In this document: one piece after another, positions 38,128-48,700 of the stretch
Layout of the letters: each line of letters opens with the position of its first letter
How positions within the stretch are numbered: position 1 is the stretch's first letter
Source: Povalibacter uvarum
GTDB lineage: Bacteria; Pseudomonadota; Gammaproteobacteria; Steroidobacterales; Steroidobacteraceae
Assembly: GCF_014202975.1 (NCBI RefSeq)
Contig: NZ_JACHHZ010000001.1
Location: forward strand, 1,054,001-1,118,000
Reading direction: 5' to 3'
DNA: 64,000 nucleotides
Position numbers and translations under genes: made by a program
Notes under the pieces: generated by a model
Database searches by the model: none
The model's input: only the letters and a program-made list of their open reading frames with translations
What the model was told of the DNA's origin: nothing

Positions 38128-38217
38128 GGATGGCGGATAGCGGATGGCTGATAGTACGCTGTCTCGCTATCCGTCGGATCGGGTCATCACCCATCCGCCA
38201 TCCGCTATCCGCCATCC
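38128..38217. repeat. GGATGGC heptamer hairpin (copy 2)
   Basis: Three heptamers GGATGGC-GGATAGC-GGATGGC (38128-38148) face their exact complement (38197-38217) across a 48-nt centre that itself carries CTATCCG. It lies between the GntR gene and the peroxiredoxin, ending 6 nt before the GGAG ribosome site. Confidence 0.9.
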
Positions 38218-38234
38218 AACTTCGGAGATCTCCC

Positions 38235-38717
38235 ATGACGATCAAAGTCGGCGACAAGATGCCGTCCGGAACCCTCACGCTCATCACGAAGGACGGCCCG
38301 CAGAAGGTCACGGCGGATGAGTACTTCAGCGGCAAAAAGGTCGTGCTCTTTTCAGTGCCGGGCGCGTTCACTCCCACCTGCGATGCCAAGCATCTGCCCG
38401 GATTCGTCGAGCAGGCCGCGAACCTGAAAGGCAAGGGCGTCGCGAAGATCGCCTGCCTGTCCGTGAACGACGCGTTCGTGATGAAGGCCTGGGGCAAGGC
38501 GCAGAACACCGACGACAAGGTCGACATGCTGGCCGACGGCAACGCCGAATACACCAAGGCCCTCGGCCTCGATTTCGACGCCTCCGGATTCGGCATGGGC
38601 ACCCGCGGTCAGCGTTTCGCGATCGTCGTCGAGAACGGCGTCGTGAAGCAGCTGAACGTGGAAGCGAAAGGGGAGTTCAAGGTGTCGAGTGCGGAGTACG
38701 TTTTAGGTCAGCTGTGA
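38235..38717 (+). CDS. Peroxiredoxin (Prx5 type)
   Basis: 160 aa thioredoxin-fold peroxidase. The peroxidatic Cys49 is in [16 protein letters not shown], and the Arg-bearing [16 protein letters not shown] is present. A second cysteine at 74 (ACLSVNDAF) is a structural or resolving candidate. It reduces hydrogen or alkyl peroxides. ATG with GGAG 8 nt upstream. It ends in an intrinsic terminator at 38752. Confidence 0.95.
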   Translation: MTIKVGDKMPSGTLTLITKDGPQKVTADEYFSGKKVVLFSVPGAFTPTCDAKHLPGFVEQAANLKGKGVAKIACLSVNDAFVMKAWGKAQNTDDKVDMLADGNAEYTKALGLDFDASGFGMGTRGQRFAIVVENGVVKQLNVEAKGEFKVSSAEYVLGQL

Positions 38718-38830
38718 GCGACGAGCTACGAGCTGTGAGGCAGAAAAGAACAAGGGGGCGATTTCTCGCCCCCTTGGCTTTTCGTCTGGTGCTTCCTGGG
38801 CTGGCTCGCGGCTCATCGCTCGCCGCTCGC
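38716..38830. repeat. GAGC heptamer arrays framing a terminator
   Basis: Starting at the peroxiredoxin stop codon are GAGCGAC-GAGCTAC-GAGCTGT (38716-38736). Facing them are GGCTCGC-GGCTCAT-CGCTCGC-CGCTCGC (38803-38830), just before the etfA stop. Both keep a 7-nt period and the arms are imperfectly complementary. Confidence 0.7.
38752..38775. terminator. Bidirectional intrinsic terminator
   Basis: Stem AAGGGGGCGA/TCGCCCCCTT with loop TTTC. It is followed by GGCTTTT on the plus strand (end of peroxiredoxin) and GTTCTTTT on the minus strand (end of etfBA). Confidence 0.92.
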
Positions 38831-38838
38831 CGCCGGTT

Positions 38839-39780
38839 TCATCCCAGCGCCTTCTCCAGCTCGGGGATGACCGTGAACAAGTCTCCCACCAGCCCCACAT
38901 CCGCCACCTCAAAAATCGGTGCTTCCGCATCCTTGTTGATGGCAACGATCGTGCGCGCATCCTTGATTCCCGTCAGGTGCTGGATGGCGCCCGAGATGCC
39001 CACGGCAACATAGAGTTCGGGAGCGATGATCTTGCCGGTCTGACCGACCTGCAGATCGTTGGGGGCGTAGCCGGCGTCGACCGCGGCGCGCGAAGCACCT
39101 ACGCCAGCGCCGAGCTTGTCGGCGAGTCCGTAGATGATCTTGAAGTTGTCGGCACTGCCGACGGCGCGGCCGCCTGACACGACACGTGCGGCAGTCTGCA
39201 GATCCGGACGGCCGGTGGCTGCAGCGGAGCGTGTCACGAAGCGCGTGTGCGTCGGAATCTCTGCATTCACTGCTGCAGCTTCGACGGCTGCGCTGCCGCC
39301 TTCGCCGACGGCCTGGAATGAAGCAACACGTACGGTTGCGACGACCTTCTTATCCTTCGCGGCTTCGACCGTGATGATCGCGTTGCCCGCGTAGATCGGG
39401 CGACGGAAGGTATATGCCGAGTCGGCAGCCATGATGTCGCTCAGCTGGCCGACGCCGAGGAGGGCGGCGACGCGCGGCATCAGATCCTTGCCGAAGGTCG
39501 TGGAGGGGCCGAAGACGTGCGTGTAGTTCGCAGCAGCTGCGGCAATCTGAGGCGCGAGAACGGCGGCGAGCGGCTCGGCGTTCGCGGCGTTCTCGACCTT
39601 CAGGACTTTCTTCACGCCCTGAAGCTTCGCTGCCTGGTCCGCAACGGCGGATGCATCCGCGGCAAGGACCACGACATCGATTTCGGCGCCGCTGATGGCG
39701 CTGGCGCACGCAACGCACTTCGCGGTGGCGGGATTGAGTTTGCCGCCGGCATGTTCGGCGACGACGAGAATCTTGGTCAT
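38839..39780 (-). CDS. etfA: Electron transfer flavoprotein alpha subunit
   Basis: 313 aa. The N-terminal domain pairs with EtfB; the C-terminal FAD domain has [32 protein letters not shown] and [31 protein letters not shown]. It passes electrons from acyl-CoA dehydrogenases to the quinone pool through ETF-QO. It starts on the last base of the etfB stop (TAATG) and ends at the bidirectional terminator. Confidence 0.97.
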   Translation of the reverse strand: MTKILVVAEHAGGKLNPATAKCVACASAISGAEIDVVVLAADASAVADQAAKLQGVKKVLKVENAANAEPLAAVLAPQIAAAAANYTHVFGPSTTFGKDLMPRVAALLGVGQLSDIMAADSAYTFRRPIYAGNAIITVEAAKDKKVVATVRVASFQAVGEGGSAAVEAAAVNAEIPTHTRFVTRSAAATGRPDLQTAARVVSGGRAVGSADNFKIIYGLADKLGAGVGASRAAVDAGYAPNDLQVGQTGKIIAPELYVAVGISGAIQHLTGIKDARTIVAINKDAEAPIFEVADVGLVGDLFTVIPELEKALG

Positions 39781-40529
39781 TAGATCAACCCCTTCTGCTT
39801 GAGCACGGCAACGAGTTCTCCGACGTCCTTGACCATCACCCCCTTCGAACGGCCCGCGGGCGCTTCGTACTTGAGCGTCTTGAACTGGCTGCCGGCATCG
39901 ATGCCGAGCTCGGCGATCGGCAGGGTGTCGAGCGGCTTCTTCTTCGCCTTCATGATGTCCGGCAGCTTCACGTAGCGCGGCTCGTTGAGGCGCAGGTCGG
40001 TGGTGATGACGGCGGGCAGATCGACTTCGATGGTCTCGAGGCCGGCGTCGACTTCACGGGTGACCTTGGCACGGCCGCTGTCGAGCTCGACCTTCGATGC
40101 AAACGTGGCTTGCGGACGATTCCAGAGCGCTGCCAGCATCTGGCCGGTCTGGTTGTTGTCGTCGTCGATGCCCTGCTTGCCGAGCAGCACGATCTGCGGG
40201 CCTTCCTTCTCGATCAGCTTCAGGAACGCCTTGGCGGCGGCCAGGGGTTCAACCGGAGCATCGCTCTGCACGAGGATTGCGCGATCGGCGCCCATGGCGA
40301 GGCCGGTGCGCAGCTGCTGCTGGGTATCGGCGGGACCGATGCTGGCGACGATGACTTCCGTCGCTCCGCCTTTTTCCTTGATCCGCAGGGCTTCTTCGAG
40401 CGCAATCTCGTCGAACGGATTGATGCTCATCTTCACGCCTTCGGTCACGACGCCCGTGCCGTCGGGTTTCACGCGGACGCGGACGTTGTAGTCCACGACG
40501 CGCTTGAGGCCAACCAGAATCTTGCTCAC
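39780..40529 (-). CDS. etfB: Electron transfer flavoprotein beta subunit
   Basis: 249 aa with KILVGLKRVVDYNVRV, the AMP-binding region MGADRAILVQSD and the VELDSGRAKVTREVDAGLETIEVDLPAVITTDLRLNEPRYV signature split across the middle. It forms the ETF heterodimer with EtfA. The start is GTG, with GGAG 6 nt upstream. The 267 bp before it, shared with a divergent gene, show no clear consensus promoter and no other gene. Confidence 0.97.
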   Translation of the reverse strand: MSKILVGLKRVVDYNVRVRVKPDGTGVVTEGVKMSINPFDEIALEEALRIKEKGGATEVIVASIGPADTQQQLRTGLAMGADRAILVQSDAPVEPLAAAKAFLKLIEKEGPQIVLLGKQGIDDDNNQTGQMLAALWNRPQATFASKVELDSGRAKVTREVDAGLETIEVDLPAVITTDLRLNEPRYVKLPDIMKAKKKPLDTLPIAELGIDAGSQFKTLKYEAPAGRSKGVMVKDVGELVAVLKQKGLI

Positions 40530-40796
40530 GCCACACTCCAGTTCATTTGGATTGCGAAAAAAAGCCGGAAACAGGGCTCGAAACGCCGCCCTTCGCGCCC
40601 GCCGGGCAACGGCGGGGCAAACTAATGGAACGCTGGCCCGGAGTCAAACCATCGCCAGCGCGCTGCAGCGAACTTTACTCATTGATCGGCCGGGAAATTC
40701 CGTAAGTCGGAACGCACCGCAAAAAGACCGGCCGTGCGCTCGCGCGGCGGGTGGGTAAACTGGCGGCCCGTTCGCCCATGGACCCGCTCGCAACGT

Positions 40797-41543
40797 ATGC
40801 CTGACGCACTCGGACCGCGCCTCAAGGTCGGTGTCATTACGCCGGCCACCAACACCATCGTTCAGCCGGAGTTCGACGCCATGCGGCCGTCGGGGATTTC
40901 GAACCAGCTGACGAGAGTGGTCATTCCGGATACGCCAGTCGATACGGAAGAAGAGTTCACCCGCATGATGAGCACCGTGCGCGCGTCCGTGGAAACGGCG
41001 ATCGACACGGTAATGGCCTGCGCGCCGTCCACGGTGATCATGGCCATGACCGCGGAAACCTTCTGGGAAGGGACGATGGATGCGAACGCGCTGCAGACAC
41101 ACCTCGAGGCGCGTGCTCACGTGAAGGTCGTGCTGGGGGCCCAGGCGTGCCAGGCCGCTATCCAGCGCTACGGCGGCATCCGGAAGATCAGCGTGATCAC
41201 GCCGTACATGCCCTCCGGCGATGCGCAGGTCCGCCGCTCGTTCACCGACGTCGGGTTCGAGGTGGTCAACCTGCTCGGACTCAAGAGCAACAGCCCGCTC
41301 CTGATGGGGCACGAATCCCCGGAACGCCTGCGTCGCGCCGTCCGCGAGGTCGACGACCCCAGCGTCGAACTGATCCTGCAGGTCGGCACCAATCTCGGCT
41401 TTTCCCGGGTCGCCGCCGAAGCCGAGCGCTGGCTCGGCAAGCCCGTCCTGGCGGTCAACACCTGCACCTACTGGCACGCACTGCGCAGCAACGGCATCGA
41501 AGACAGGATTGAGGGGTTTGGGTCGTTGTTGATGGAGCACTGA
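40797..41543 (+). CDS. Maleate isomerase/arylmalonate decarboxylase-like protein
   Basis: 248 aa, Asp/Glu racemase superfamily. VGVITPATNTIVQPEF, ISVITPYMPSGDAQVRRSF and NTCTYWHALRSNG resemble maleate cis-trans isomerase and arylmalonate decarboxylase. The usual catalytic cysteine in the ILLSCGG-like segment is replaced: here it reads ILQVGTN (Val196). The earlier catalytic position also shows MTAET without Cys. Cys75 and Cys223 lie elsewhere. The reaction is therefore uncertain. The ATG at 40797 begins homology; it has no strong ribosome site. Confidence 0.75.
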   Translation: MPDALGPRLKVGVITPATNTIVQPEFDAMRPSGISNQLTRVVIPDTPVDTEEEFTRMMSTVRASVETAIDTVMACAPSTVIMAMTAETFWEGTMDANALQTHLEARAHVKVVLGAQACQAAIQRYGGIRKISVITPYMPSGDAQVRRSFTDVGFEVVNLLGLKSNSPLLMGHESPERLRRAVREVDDPSVELILQVGTNLGFSRVAAEAERWLGKPVLAVNTCTYWHALRSNGIEDRIEGFGSLLMEH

Positions 41544-41646
41544 AGAAGCCAGCTAGCCGGCTAGCCATTAGCCAGCTAGCCAAACAAGAACTCCGATCTC
41601 CTCTCTGGCTAGCTGGCTAGCCGGCTAATGGCTAGCTGGCTTCTTC
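41542..41646. repeat. TAGCCAGC-unit inverted repeat with swapped middle units
   Basis: Two 40-nt arms (41542-41581 and 41607-41646) built from AGCTAGCC, GGCTAGCC and ATTAGCC units. The outer 17 nt and inner 8 nt are exactly complementary. The two middle units occur in opposite order in the two arms. The left arm begins inside the stop codon of the preceding gene. Confidence 0.9.
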
Positions 41647-41749
41647 ACTGTGATTCCCCCCACAGAAGCCCGCTGTGCCGGGCGCCGCCGCGCTGTATTC
41701 TGTTATCTTCCGGCCATCTAGCAGTCATCTCGGCTTTCGAGCTCAGTCC

Positions 41750-43012
41750 ATGCGCACCATCCGTCCCAGCTCCGGTCTCGCCAACGTCCGCTACGAAATT
41801 CGTGGGGATCTGGCGCGGCGAGCCAATGAGATGGAGCGGATGGGGCACGACATCATCGCGCTCAACATCGGCAATCCCGGGGTGTTCGGGTTCCGGACGC
41901 CGGAGACGATGCGGCTCGCGATGATCGAGAACCTGCGCTCGAGCGAGGCGTACTGCCATCAGAAGGGCATCTTCCCGGCGCGCGAAGCTGTGGTCATGCA
42001 GCAGCAGAGTCGCGGTGTGCGCGGTGTGACGGCCGAAGAGGTCTACATGGGCAACGGCGTGAGCGAGCTCATCGATCTCGTGCTGCGCGCACTGCTGTCG
42101 ACTGACGATGAAGTGCTCGTTCCGAGCCCCGACTATCCGTTGTGGACTGCGGCGGTGAACCTGAATCGCGGACGGGCCGTTCACTACCCGTGTCGGCCTG
42201 AGAATGGTTTCGAGCCCGATCCGAAGGACATCGAAGCCCTGATCACGAGCCGGACGCGCGCGATCGTCGTCATCAATCCGAACAATCCCACGGGCGCGGT
42301 TTACTCGCGCGCCACACTCGAAGCGATCGCACGGATCGCAGAGAAGCATCATCTCGTCGTGTTCAGCGACGAGATCTACGATCAGATTCTCTACGACAAC
42401 GCCGAGTTCGTGCCGATGGCGACGCTCGTTCACGGCACGCTGTGCGCGACGCTTTCCGGACTGTCGAAGGTGTATCGCGCCTGCGGTTACCGTGTCGGCT
42501 GGGTGTCGTTCTCGGGTGAAGTCGAGCCGGCGCGCGAATACCTGGCGGCACTCGACAAGCTGTCGTCGCTGCGTCTTTGCAGCAACGTCCCCGGGCAGTG
42601 GGCCGTGCAGACGGCGCTCGGCGGCTATCAGAGCATCTACGAACTCACGCGGCCCGGCGGTCGCCTGTTCCAGTCCCGCAAAGCCATTCTCGACGGCGTC
42701 GCTGCCAGCAAGTATCTGCAGGTCTGCGCACCGCGCGGCGCGATCTACGCGTTCATCGGCATCAAGGAAGGCGTTCTGCCGGAGTTCTCGGATCAGCAGT
42801 TCGCGATGGATCTGTTGCAGCACAAGCATGTGCTGCTGGCGCCGGGCACGAGCTTCAACGCGCCGTACAAGACGCATTTCCGCATCACCAACCTCCCGAC
42901 GTCGGAAGTGATCGCCGATGTGTTCGGTCGTGTGGAAGAGCTGCTCGACAGCTACGCGTCGGGCGCAGAGCCCGCGACGCGAGCGCCCGCGCTGAAGATG
43001 GTCCGCAGCTGA
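41750..43012 (+). CDS. AlaA-type PLP aminotransferase
   Basis: 420 aa fold-I aminotransferase, closest in pattern to glutamate-pyruvate transaminase AlaA. NIGNPGVFGF, YMGNGVSELIDL, NPNNPTG (176-182), DEIYDQILYD and the PLP lysine Lys240 in SGLSKVYRACGYRVGW are present. It probably makes alanine from pyruvate and glutamate. The ATG at 41750 begins the conserved RYEIRGDLARRA region. Confidence 0.9.
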   Translation: MRTIRPSSGLANVRYEIRGDLARRANEMERMGHDIIALNIGNPGVFGFRTPETMRLAMIENLRSSEAYCHQKGIFPAREAVVMQQQSRGVRGVTAEEVYMGNGVSELIDLVLRALLSTDDEVLVPSPDYPLWTAAVNLNRGRAVHYPCRPENGFEPDPKDIEALITSRTRAIVVINPNNPTGAVYSRATLEAIARIAEKHHLVVFSDEIYDQILYDNAEFVPMATLVHGTLCATLSGLSKVYRACGYRVGWVSFSGEVEPAREYLAALDKLSSLRLCSNVPGQWAVQTALGGYQSIYELTRPGGRLFQSRKAILDGVAASKYLQVCAPRGAIYAFIGIKEGVLPEFSDQQFAMDLLQHKHVLLAPGTSFNAPYKTHFRITNLPTSEVIADVFGRVEELLDSYASGAEPATRAPALKMVRS

Positions 43013-43044
43013 CCAGCGACGAACGTCCGGGTGGTGAGGAGGCG

Positions 43045-43155
43045 ATGAGCGTTTCATCGCGCTCTGGCATCATCACTGCCTCGTTTCGTCACTCGTCCAC
43101 GGACCTTGTCCCTCAACCTCCTACTGCAACAAGGCGTCACCGTCCTCACTGCTAG
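43045..43155 (+). CDS. Possible 36-codon leader ORF overlapping addB
   Basis: ATG with a very good GAGGAG site 3 nt upstream. The frame runs 36 codons and stops at 43155, 50 nt inside the next gene in another frame. The peptide is Ser/Thr/Pro-rich with no recognisable domain. It may only couple translation to the TTG-started gene behind it, or may be chance. Confidence 0.25.
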   Translation: MSVSSRSGIITASFRHSSTDLVPQPPTATRRHRPHC

Positions 43156-45760
43156 CCGCCGTCTGGCGCACGCGGTGCGGCTGAGTTTTGCCAATGAGGC
43201 GCGGAAGGCCGGCGAGAGTGTCTGGCTGACCCCCAAGGCACTGCCCTGGGATTCATGGCTGCGCCAGCAGTACATCGCGTCTCGTTCGGCGCGCGCACGC
43301 ATTCTTCGACCGGCACAGGCTCGCGTGCTCTGGGACGAGATCGTCTCCACGAGCCCCGCAGCGAGCGACCTGCTCAATCCTTCCAGCGCGGCGCGACTCG
43401 CGGCCCGCAGCTGGCGACGACTGCACGACTACCTGATTCCCGTCGAAGCACTGCTGCCATCTGAAGCGCCGGAAGCACAAGCGCTGCTCTCATGGTGTCG
43501 CGAGTATCAGCGCCGCTGCCAGAAGCTGGAGACGCTGGATGACAGCCGCCTTTCGCAATGGGCGTTCGATTCCGGTTTCGTGCCGACGGAGAAGATCGCG
43601 ATCGCCGGGTTCGATTCGACCACACCCGCGATGTCGCGACTGCTCGATCGGTGGCATGCGGCGGGTCAGCTCGTCGATGCTGGAATCCAGGCAGCCGATT
43701 CAGGCGCGGCGAAACTTCTTGGCGCGGCGGACGCAGCGACGGAGATCGAGCTGACGGCTCAGTGGGCACGCGATCAGGTGCGGGCGGGCGCGACCAACGT
43801 CGGGGTGATCGTTCCCGACCTGCAGCAGCGCAGGGACGAGATCCAGCGCGTGTTCGAAGATGTGCTGGCGCCCGGCGCGCGACACACGCAGGCCGCCGCA
43901 ATATCGCTGCCGGTGGTGATTGCGGCGCCCGGGCCCCTGGCTGGTTATCCGTTGGTCGATGCTGCATTGCTGATCCTGCGGATCGCGTTGGGCGATGTGT
44001 CGAGCGCGCAGGCAGGCCGCATTCTGCGATCGCCGTTTCTCAGGGGCGGCGAATCGGAGCGAGCAGCCCGCGCGCACGCCGACTTTCGTCTGCGAGAGGA
44101 TCAACGCGATCGCTGGGACTGGTTCAAGCTCGAGCGCTGGGCCGCGCAGACGCATTGCGATCAACTGAATCTCGCGGCACGCGATCTGAATGTACTTCTA
44201 CGCGAAGGTCCTTCGACAGCAACTCCGAGCGAGTGGGCCGAGCGATTTCACAGACTCTGGCTGACGCTGGGCTGGCCGGGCGAACGGACATTGAGCAGCG
44301 TCGAGTACCAGACGCTGGAGAAATTCCAGGAGGTCCTGGCTGACTTCGGCGCGCTCGACCTGGTGATGGGCCGGATCGGTCTGGGACGCGCACTTTCGCG
44401 CCTGCAGGACCTGGTCAACGACACACCTTTCGAACCGGAGACCACAGCCGCCGCGATCACCGTCATCGATGCAGCTACCAGCGCTGGAATGAAGTTCGAT
44501 GCGCTGTGGGTATGTGGCCTCGATGCCGATCGGTGGCCGGCGCCCGTGTCACCCGATCCCCTGATTCCGCTCGAGTTGCAGCGCGCCGCGCGAGTACCGG
44601 AAGCATCGGCAGCGGACGTTCTCGACCACGCTCGTGTGCAGTTGCGGCGATGGCTCACTTGCTCGCCCGTGGTCGTACTCAGCTGGCCGGAACGCGATGG
44701 CGATATCGAGCTGAATCGAAGTCCGCTGCTTGCCGGACTCGAGGAGAGCGAAGCCGGCCCGGTCAATGCGGTGGGCGCTTCACTGCGACGACAGTTGTTC
44801 GAGAATCGCCCGGTCCTTGAATCCTTGCGGGACGATCGCGCGCCTGCGTTGCCGCCCCAGGCCGCAAGAGGTGGCGCACGCACGCTCGAACTGCAATCGC
44901 GTTGTCCGTTCCGCGCTCAAGGCGAAGTCCGCTTGCGGGCGCCGCAGTTTCCGCGAATCTCTCTAGGTATCCAGCCCGTCGATCGGGGCGCAATTCTCCA
45001 CAGCGTGCTCGCCGACGTTTGGGGCGCGCTGCGAAGCCGCGACCAACTCCTTGCCATCGATGACGCGGAACTCGCACGACGCATCCGCGACAGCGCGCAG
45101 CGTCATACGATGGAGGCAGTCGCTCCCGATACGCCGTCGCGCACACGGCTCGCGATGCTCGAGATCGAAAGCGTTACTCAGCTCGTAGGCAGGCTGATGG
45201 TCCAGGAGCGACTGCGCCCGCCTTTCACGGTCGAGCTCGCGGAGACATCGGAGCAGTACGAGATCGGCGGGCTGTCGATCACGCTGCGCCCCGATCGCAT
45301 CGATGTGCTCGAAGGCGGTGGACAATTGCTGATCGACTACAAGCTCGGTGATTCGCACCAGCCCCGCAAGTGGCTCGATGCAGTGCCGGGCAGGCCGCCG
45401 CGCCCCCAGTTGCCTCTCTACGGCCTTGCGCACGCGGAGCGGTTGAGTGCGCTCGCATACGCAGTGCTGGCGCCAGCATCGGTCGAGTATCGTGGCTGGA
45501 GCAACGGCACGCCCGTAGGCAGCGGCATCGTGCCGTATCCGATGGGCCTGCGCATCGATCTGGGCGATCCGGCGGACTGGGATGCGCTCATGCATCACTG
45601 GCGCTTCACGCTGACGCGGCTCGCGGAGCGCTACGTCGCCGGCGATGCGGTCGTCGATCCACTCCCGCAGGAATGTGCGACGTGCCACCTGAGCACGCTC
45701 TGCCGCATTCACGAGGCACCAGCTGCTGAAGGCGAGGAGGGCGTCACCGATGACGAGTGA
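43106..45760 (+). CDS. AddB-like PD-(D/E)XK nuclease subunit
   Basis: 884 aa. The N-terminal inactive helicase-like region opens with LTASRRLAHAV; the C-terminal nuclease has LRPDRIDVLEGGGQLLIDYKLGD, where Asp and Lys are catalytic. A four-cysteine iron-sulfur staple is visible: Cys600 (SRCPFRA) with Cys857, Cys860 and Cys866 (CATCHLSTLC). This is the AddB arrangement used to trim double-strand DNA ends. The start is TTG without a strong ribosome site. Its 3' end overlaps the helicase gene by 11 nt. Confidence 0.85.
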   Translation: MSLNLLLQQGVTVLTASRRLAHAVRLSFANEARKAGESVWLTPKALPWDSWLRQQYIASRSARARILRPAQARVLWDEIVSTSPAASDLLNPSSAARLAARSWRRLHDYLIPVEALLPSEAPEAQALLSWCREYQRRCQKLETLDDSRLSQWAFDSGFVPTEKIAIAGFDSTTPAMSRLLDRWHAAGQLVDAGIQAADSGAAKLLGAADAATEIELTAQWARDQVRAGATNVGVIVPDLQQRRDEIQRVFEDVLAPGARHTQAAAISLPVVIAAPGPLAGYPLVDAALLILRIALGDVSSAQAGRILRSPFLRGGESERAARAHADFRLREDQRDRWDWFKLERWAAQTHCDQLNLAARDLNVLLREGPSTATPSEWAERFHRLWLTLGWPGERTLSSVEYQTLEKFQEVLADFGALDLVMGRIGLGRALSRLQDLVNDTPFEPETTAAAITVIDAATSAGMKFDALWVCGLDADRWPAPVSPDPLIPLELQRAARVPEASAADVLDHARVQLRRWLTCSPVVVLSWPERDGDIELNRSPLLAGLEESEAGPVNAVGASLRRQLFENRPVLESLRDDRAPALPPQAARGGARTLELQSRCPFRAQGEVRLRAPQFPRISLGIQPVDRGAILHSVLADVWGALRSRDQLLAIDDAELARRIRDSAQRHTMEAVAPDTPSRTRLAMLEIESVTQLVGRLMVQERLRPPFTVELAETSEQYEIGGLSITLRPDRIDVLEGGGQLLIDYKLGDSHQPRKWLDAVPGRPPRPQLPLYGLAHAERLSALAYAVLAPASVEYRGWSNGTPVGSGIVPYPMGLRIDLGDPADWDALMHHWRFTLTRLAERYVAGDAVVDPLPQECATCHLSTLCRIHEAPAAEGEEGVTDDE

Positions 45761-48700
45761 TGCTTCAGCCCGCGCCGCTGCGCTCGATCCACAACGATCG
45801 TTCATCGTTCAGGCACCTGCGGGATCGGGCAAGACGGAACTGTTGACGCAGCGCTATCTGCGGCTGCTGGCGACCGTCGAATCGCCTGAGCAGATCCTTG
45901 CAATCACGTTCACGCGCAAAGCCGCCGCGGAGATGCGATCGCGAATCCTTCTCGCACTGGATGCCGCGCAAGGAGCGCCGCCGGAGTCGCCGCACAAGCG
46001 ATCGACGTGGGAACTTGCCAGAGCAGTTCGCAACACGGACGCACGCCACGGCTGGCGATTGACCGAACATCCCGCGCGACTACGCATCCAGACGATCGAT
46101 GCCTTGAACGCTTCGCTCGCGCGGAGATTGCCGGTGCTCGCAGGAACCGGCGCGGCATTGGAGCCTACGACTGATCCCCGGCCTTTCTATGATGCTGCGG
46201 GCCAGCGCCTCGTCGAGCGACTTGGCGACAACTCCGCCGTGGCGGAGCGGCTCGAAGTTCTCGTGGTCCATCTCGGCAACCGTGTCGACCGGCTGGTAGA
46301 GCTTCTGAGCGACCTGCTTGCGAAGCGCGATCAGTGGCTGCATCCGATCGTGAATGCGAACGCGCGAGAGAATCTGAGGTTCGTGCTTGAGAGCACGCTC
46401 AAGCGCATCGTCGAACGGCATCTGACGCTGCTGTGCGAAGGACTGGGTGACGTCCGGCGACGCGAGCTGTTCGATCTCTTGCAGTATGCCGCGGGGAATC
46501 TTCTCGGCGGCGATCTCGACCCGGTGCGTCGGGCGCTGCTGGAAAGCTGTCTGTCACGGCCCGCGGCTCCGGATGCCACTAGCGAATCGCTGGACGCGTG
46601 GCGCGCGCTGGTCGCAATGCTGTTCAAAAAGAACACGAAGGGCGAGCTGTACGAGACCGTCACGAAGGTGCACGGATTTCCGACGACCAACCGCGACCGC
46701 AAGGAGCAAATGCTGTCGGCGCTGCGCTGGCTGGGCACGCATCCGGCGCTTTGCGAACGATTGTTCGAGCTGCGGACGCTTCCCGATGCGACGTACAGCG
46801 ACGAGCAGTGGCGTGCGTTACAGGCGCTGCTCGACCTGCTGCCCGTTGCAGTCGCCGAACTCCAGCTCGAATTCCAGGGGCAGGGCAAAGCGGACTACGT
46901 CGAAGTCGCATTGAGGGCATTGCGTGCGCTTGGTACTCCCGACGAACCCACGGATCTCGCGCTCGCGTTCGACTATCGGCTGCAGCACATCCTCGTCGAT
47001 GAATTCCAGGACACGTCCTTCGCGCAACTCGACCTGCTCGAGCGACTGACGGGTGGCTGGCAGCAAGGTGATGGCCGCACGCTCTTCTGCGTCGGCGATC
47101 CGATGCAGTCCATCTACCGTTTCCGCCAGGCGGAGGTGGGACTCTTCATCGGGCTGCAGCAGAAAGGATTGGGCCACCTGCAACTGGAGCCGCTCAGGCT
47201 CGAAGCGAATTTCCGTTCCCTGCCCGTGATCGTGAATTGGGTCAACACGACATTCCCCGACGTGCTCGCACCGGAAAACGATGCCGAGCAGGGTGCTGTT
47301 CGATACAGCGCGAGCACAGCGGCTCTCGCCGGCGATGCGGGCGGCGTTCACGTTCACGCATTCGTGAACACAGACCCACGTGCCGAAGCACAGAAGGTCA
47401 CTTCAATCGTCCGCGACTCCCTGCAACAGGATCTCGAAGGACGAATTGCCATCCTGGTGACGGCAAGAACGCACGTCGAACTCATCGCGCAGCATCTTGC
47501 TGCCGCCGGCGTGGAGTTTCGCGCTGTCGAGATCGAGCAGTTGCGCGAGCGCCCCGTAGTGCAGGATCTGATTGCGCTCACACGTGCACTTGTTCATCTC
47601 GCGGATCGCACCGCCTGGTTCGCGGTTCTGCGGGCTCCCTGGTGCGGCCTGACGCTGGCGGACCTGCATGCGCTCGCGGCACACGGGAGTTTCGTGCTGG
47701 AGGAAGGCATCAGGGCAGAGCTCGACGCGGGCAGCCTGTCAGAGAATGGGCAGTCGCGATTGAGTCGCGTGCACGAGATCCTGAGTGCCGCTCTTCAGGA
47801 ACGTGGTCGCTGGCCGCTCCGGATCTGGGTAGAGCGAACCTGGAACGCGCTCGGCGGGCCCGCAACGCTCTCACGCCAGAGCGATCTCGATGATGCTCAA
47901 TCCTTCTTCGGCCGCCTCGACGATATCGAAGTCGCCGGCGATCTGGAGGATGTCGCGCGACTGGAGGAGCAGCTCGACCGGTTGTTCGCGAGCGGCCAGA
48001 CGCATGGCGACGCCCGTGTCGAGATCATGACGATCCATGCCGCGAAAGGTCTCGAGTTCGAGACCGTCATCCTGCCGGGTCTGCAGCGACAGATGCGCAC
48101 GGAAGATCGCGAGCTGCTGCGCTGGACGCGAATCGCAGGCGAGGGCGGAGGAATGGTCTTTGCTCCCGTCAAGGCAGAGGGCAGCGAAGGCGACCCCGTC
48201 TACCGTTGGATCGAGTTGCTCGAGCGTCAACGTATCATCAGGGAGCGCGGACGACTGCTCTACGTCGCAGCGACGCGCGCGAAGCATTCCCTGCACTTGC
48301 TGGGCACTGTGCAGGCCCGTGACCGCGGCGGTGAGCTCACGCTGCGCGAACCGACAAAGGGGTCGATGCTTCGCATGCTGTGGCATGCCGTGGCCCCGTA
48401 CTTCGATGCAGAAGCACCGAGCGCGCCAGCGTCGTCGCCCGCGTCTGCCGCTCCAATGCAGCAGCTGCATCGCGTGCCGCTCGACTGGACGCCACCTGCC
48501 GCCGAGAAGCCGCTGCACGTCACCGCCGCACCCATCGTCGATCTGGAAGCCGAACGACCGATCTTCGACTGGGTCTCCGAGACGAGCCGGCACGTCGGCA
48601 CGCTCGTGCATCGGGAGCTGGAACGGATGTGCACATCGAGCGATTCGGCACCCGCATCCCGCAGTCGGCTGCTGCTGGAGCTCGCAGAGCTCGGTGTGCC

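Noticed and set aside
38716-38830. Insertion-sequence remnant around the peroxiredoxin/etfA gap
   Set aside because: The repeats are heptamer arrays with no transposase fragment or target duplication.
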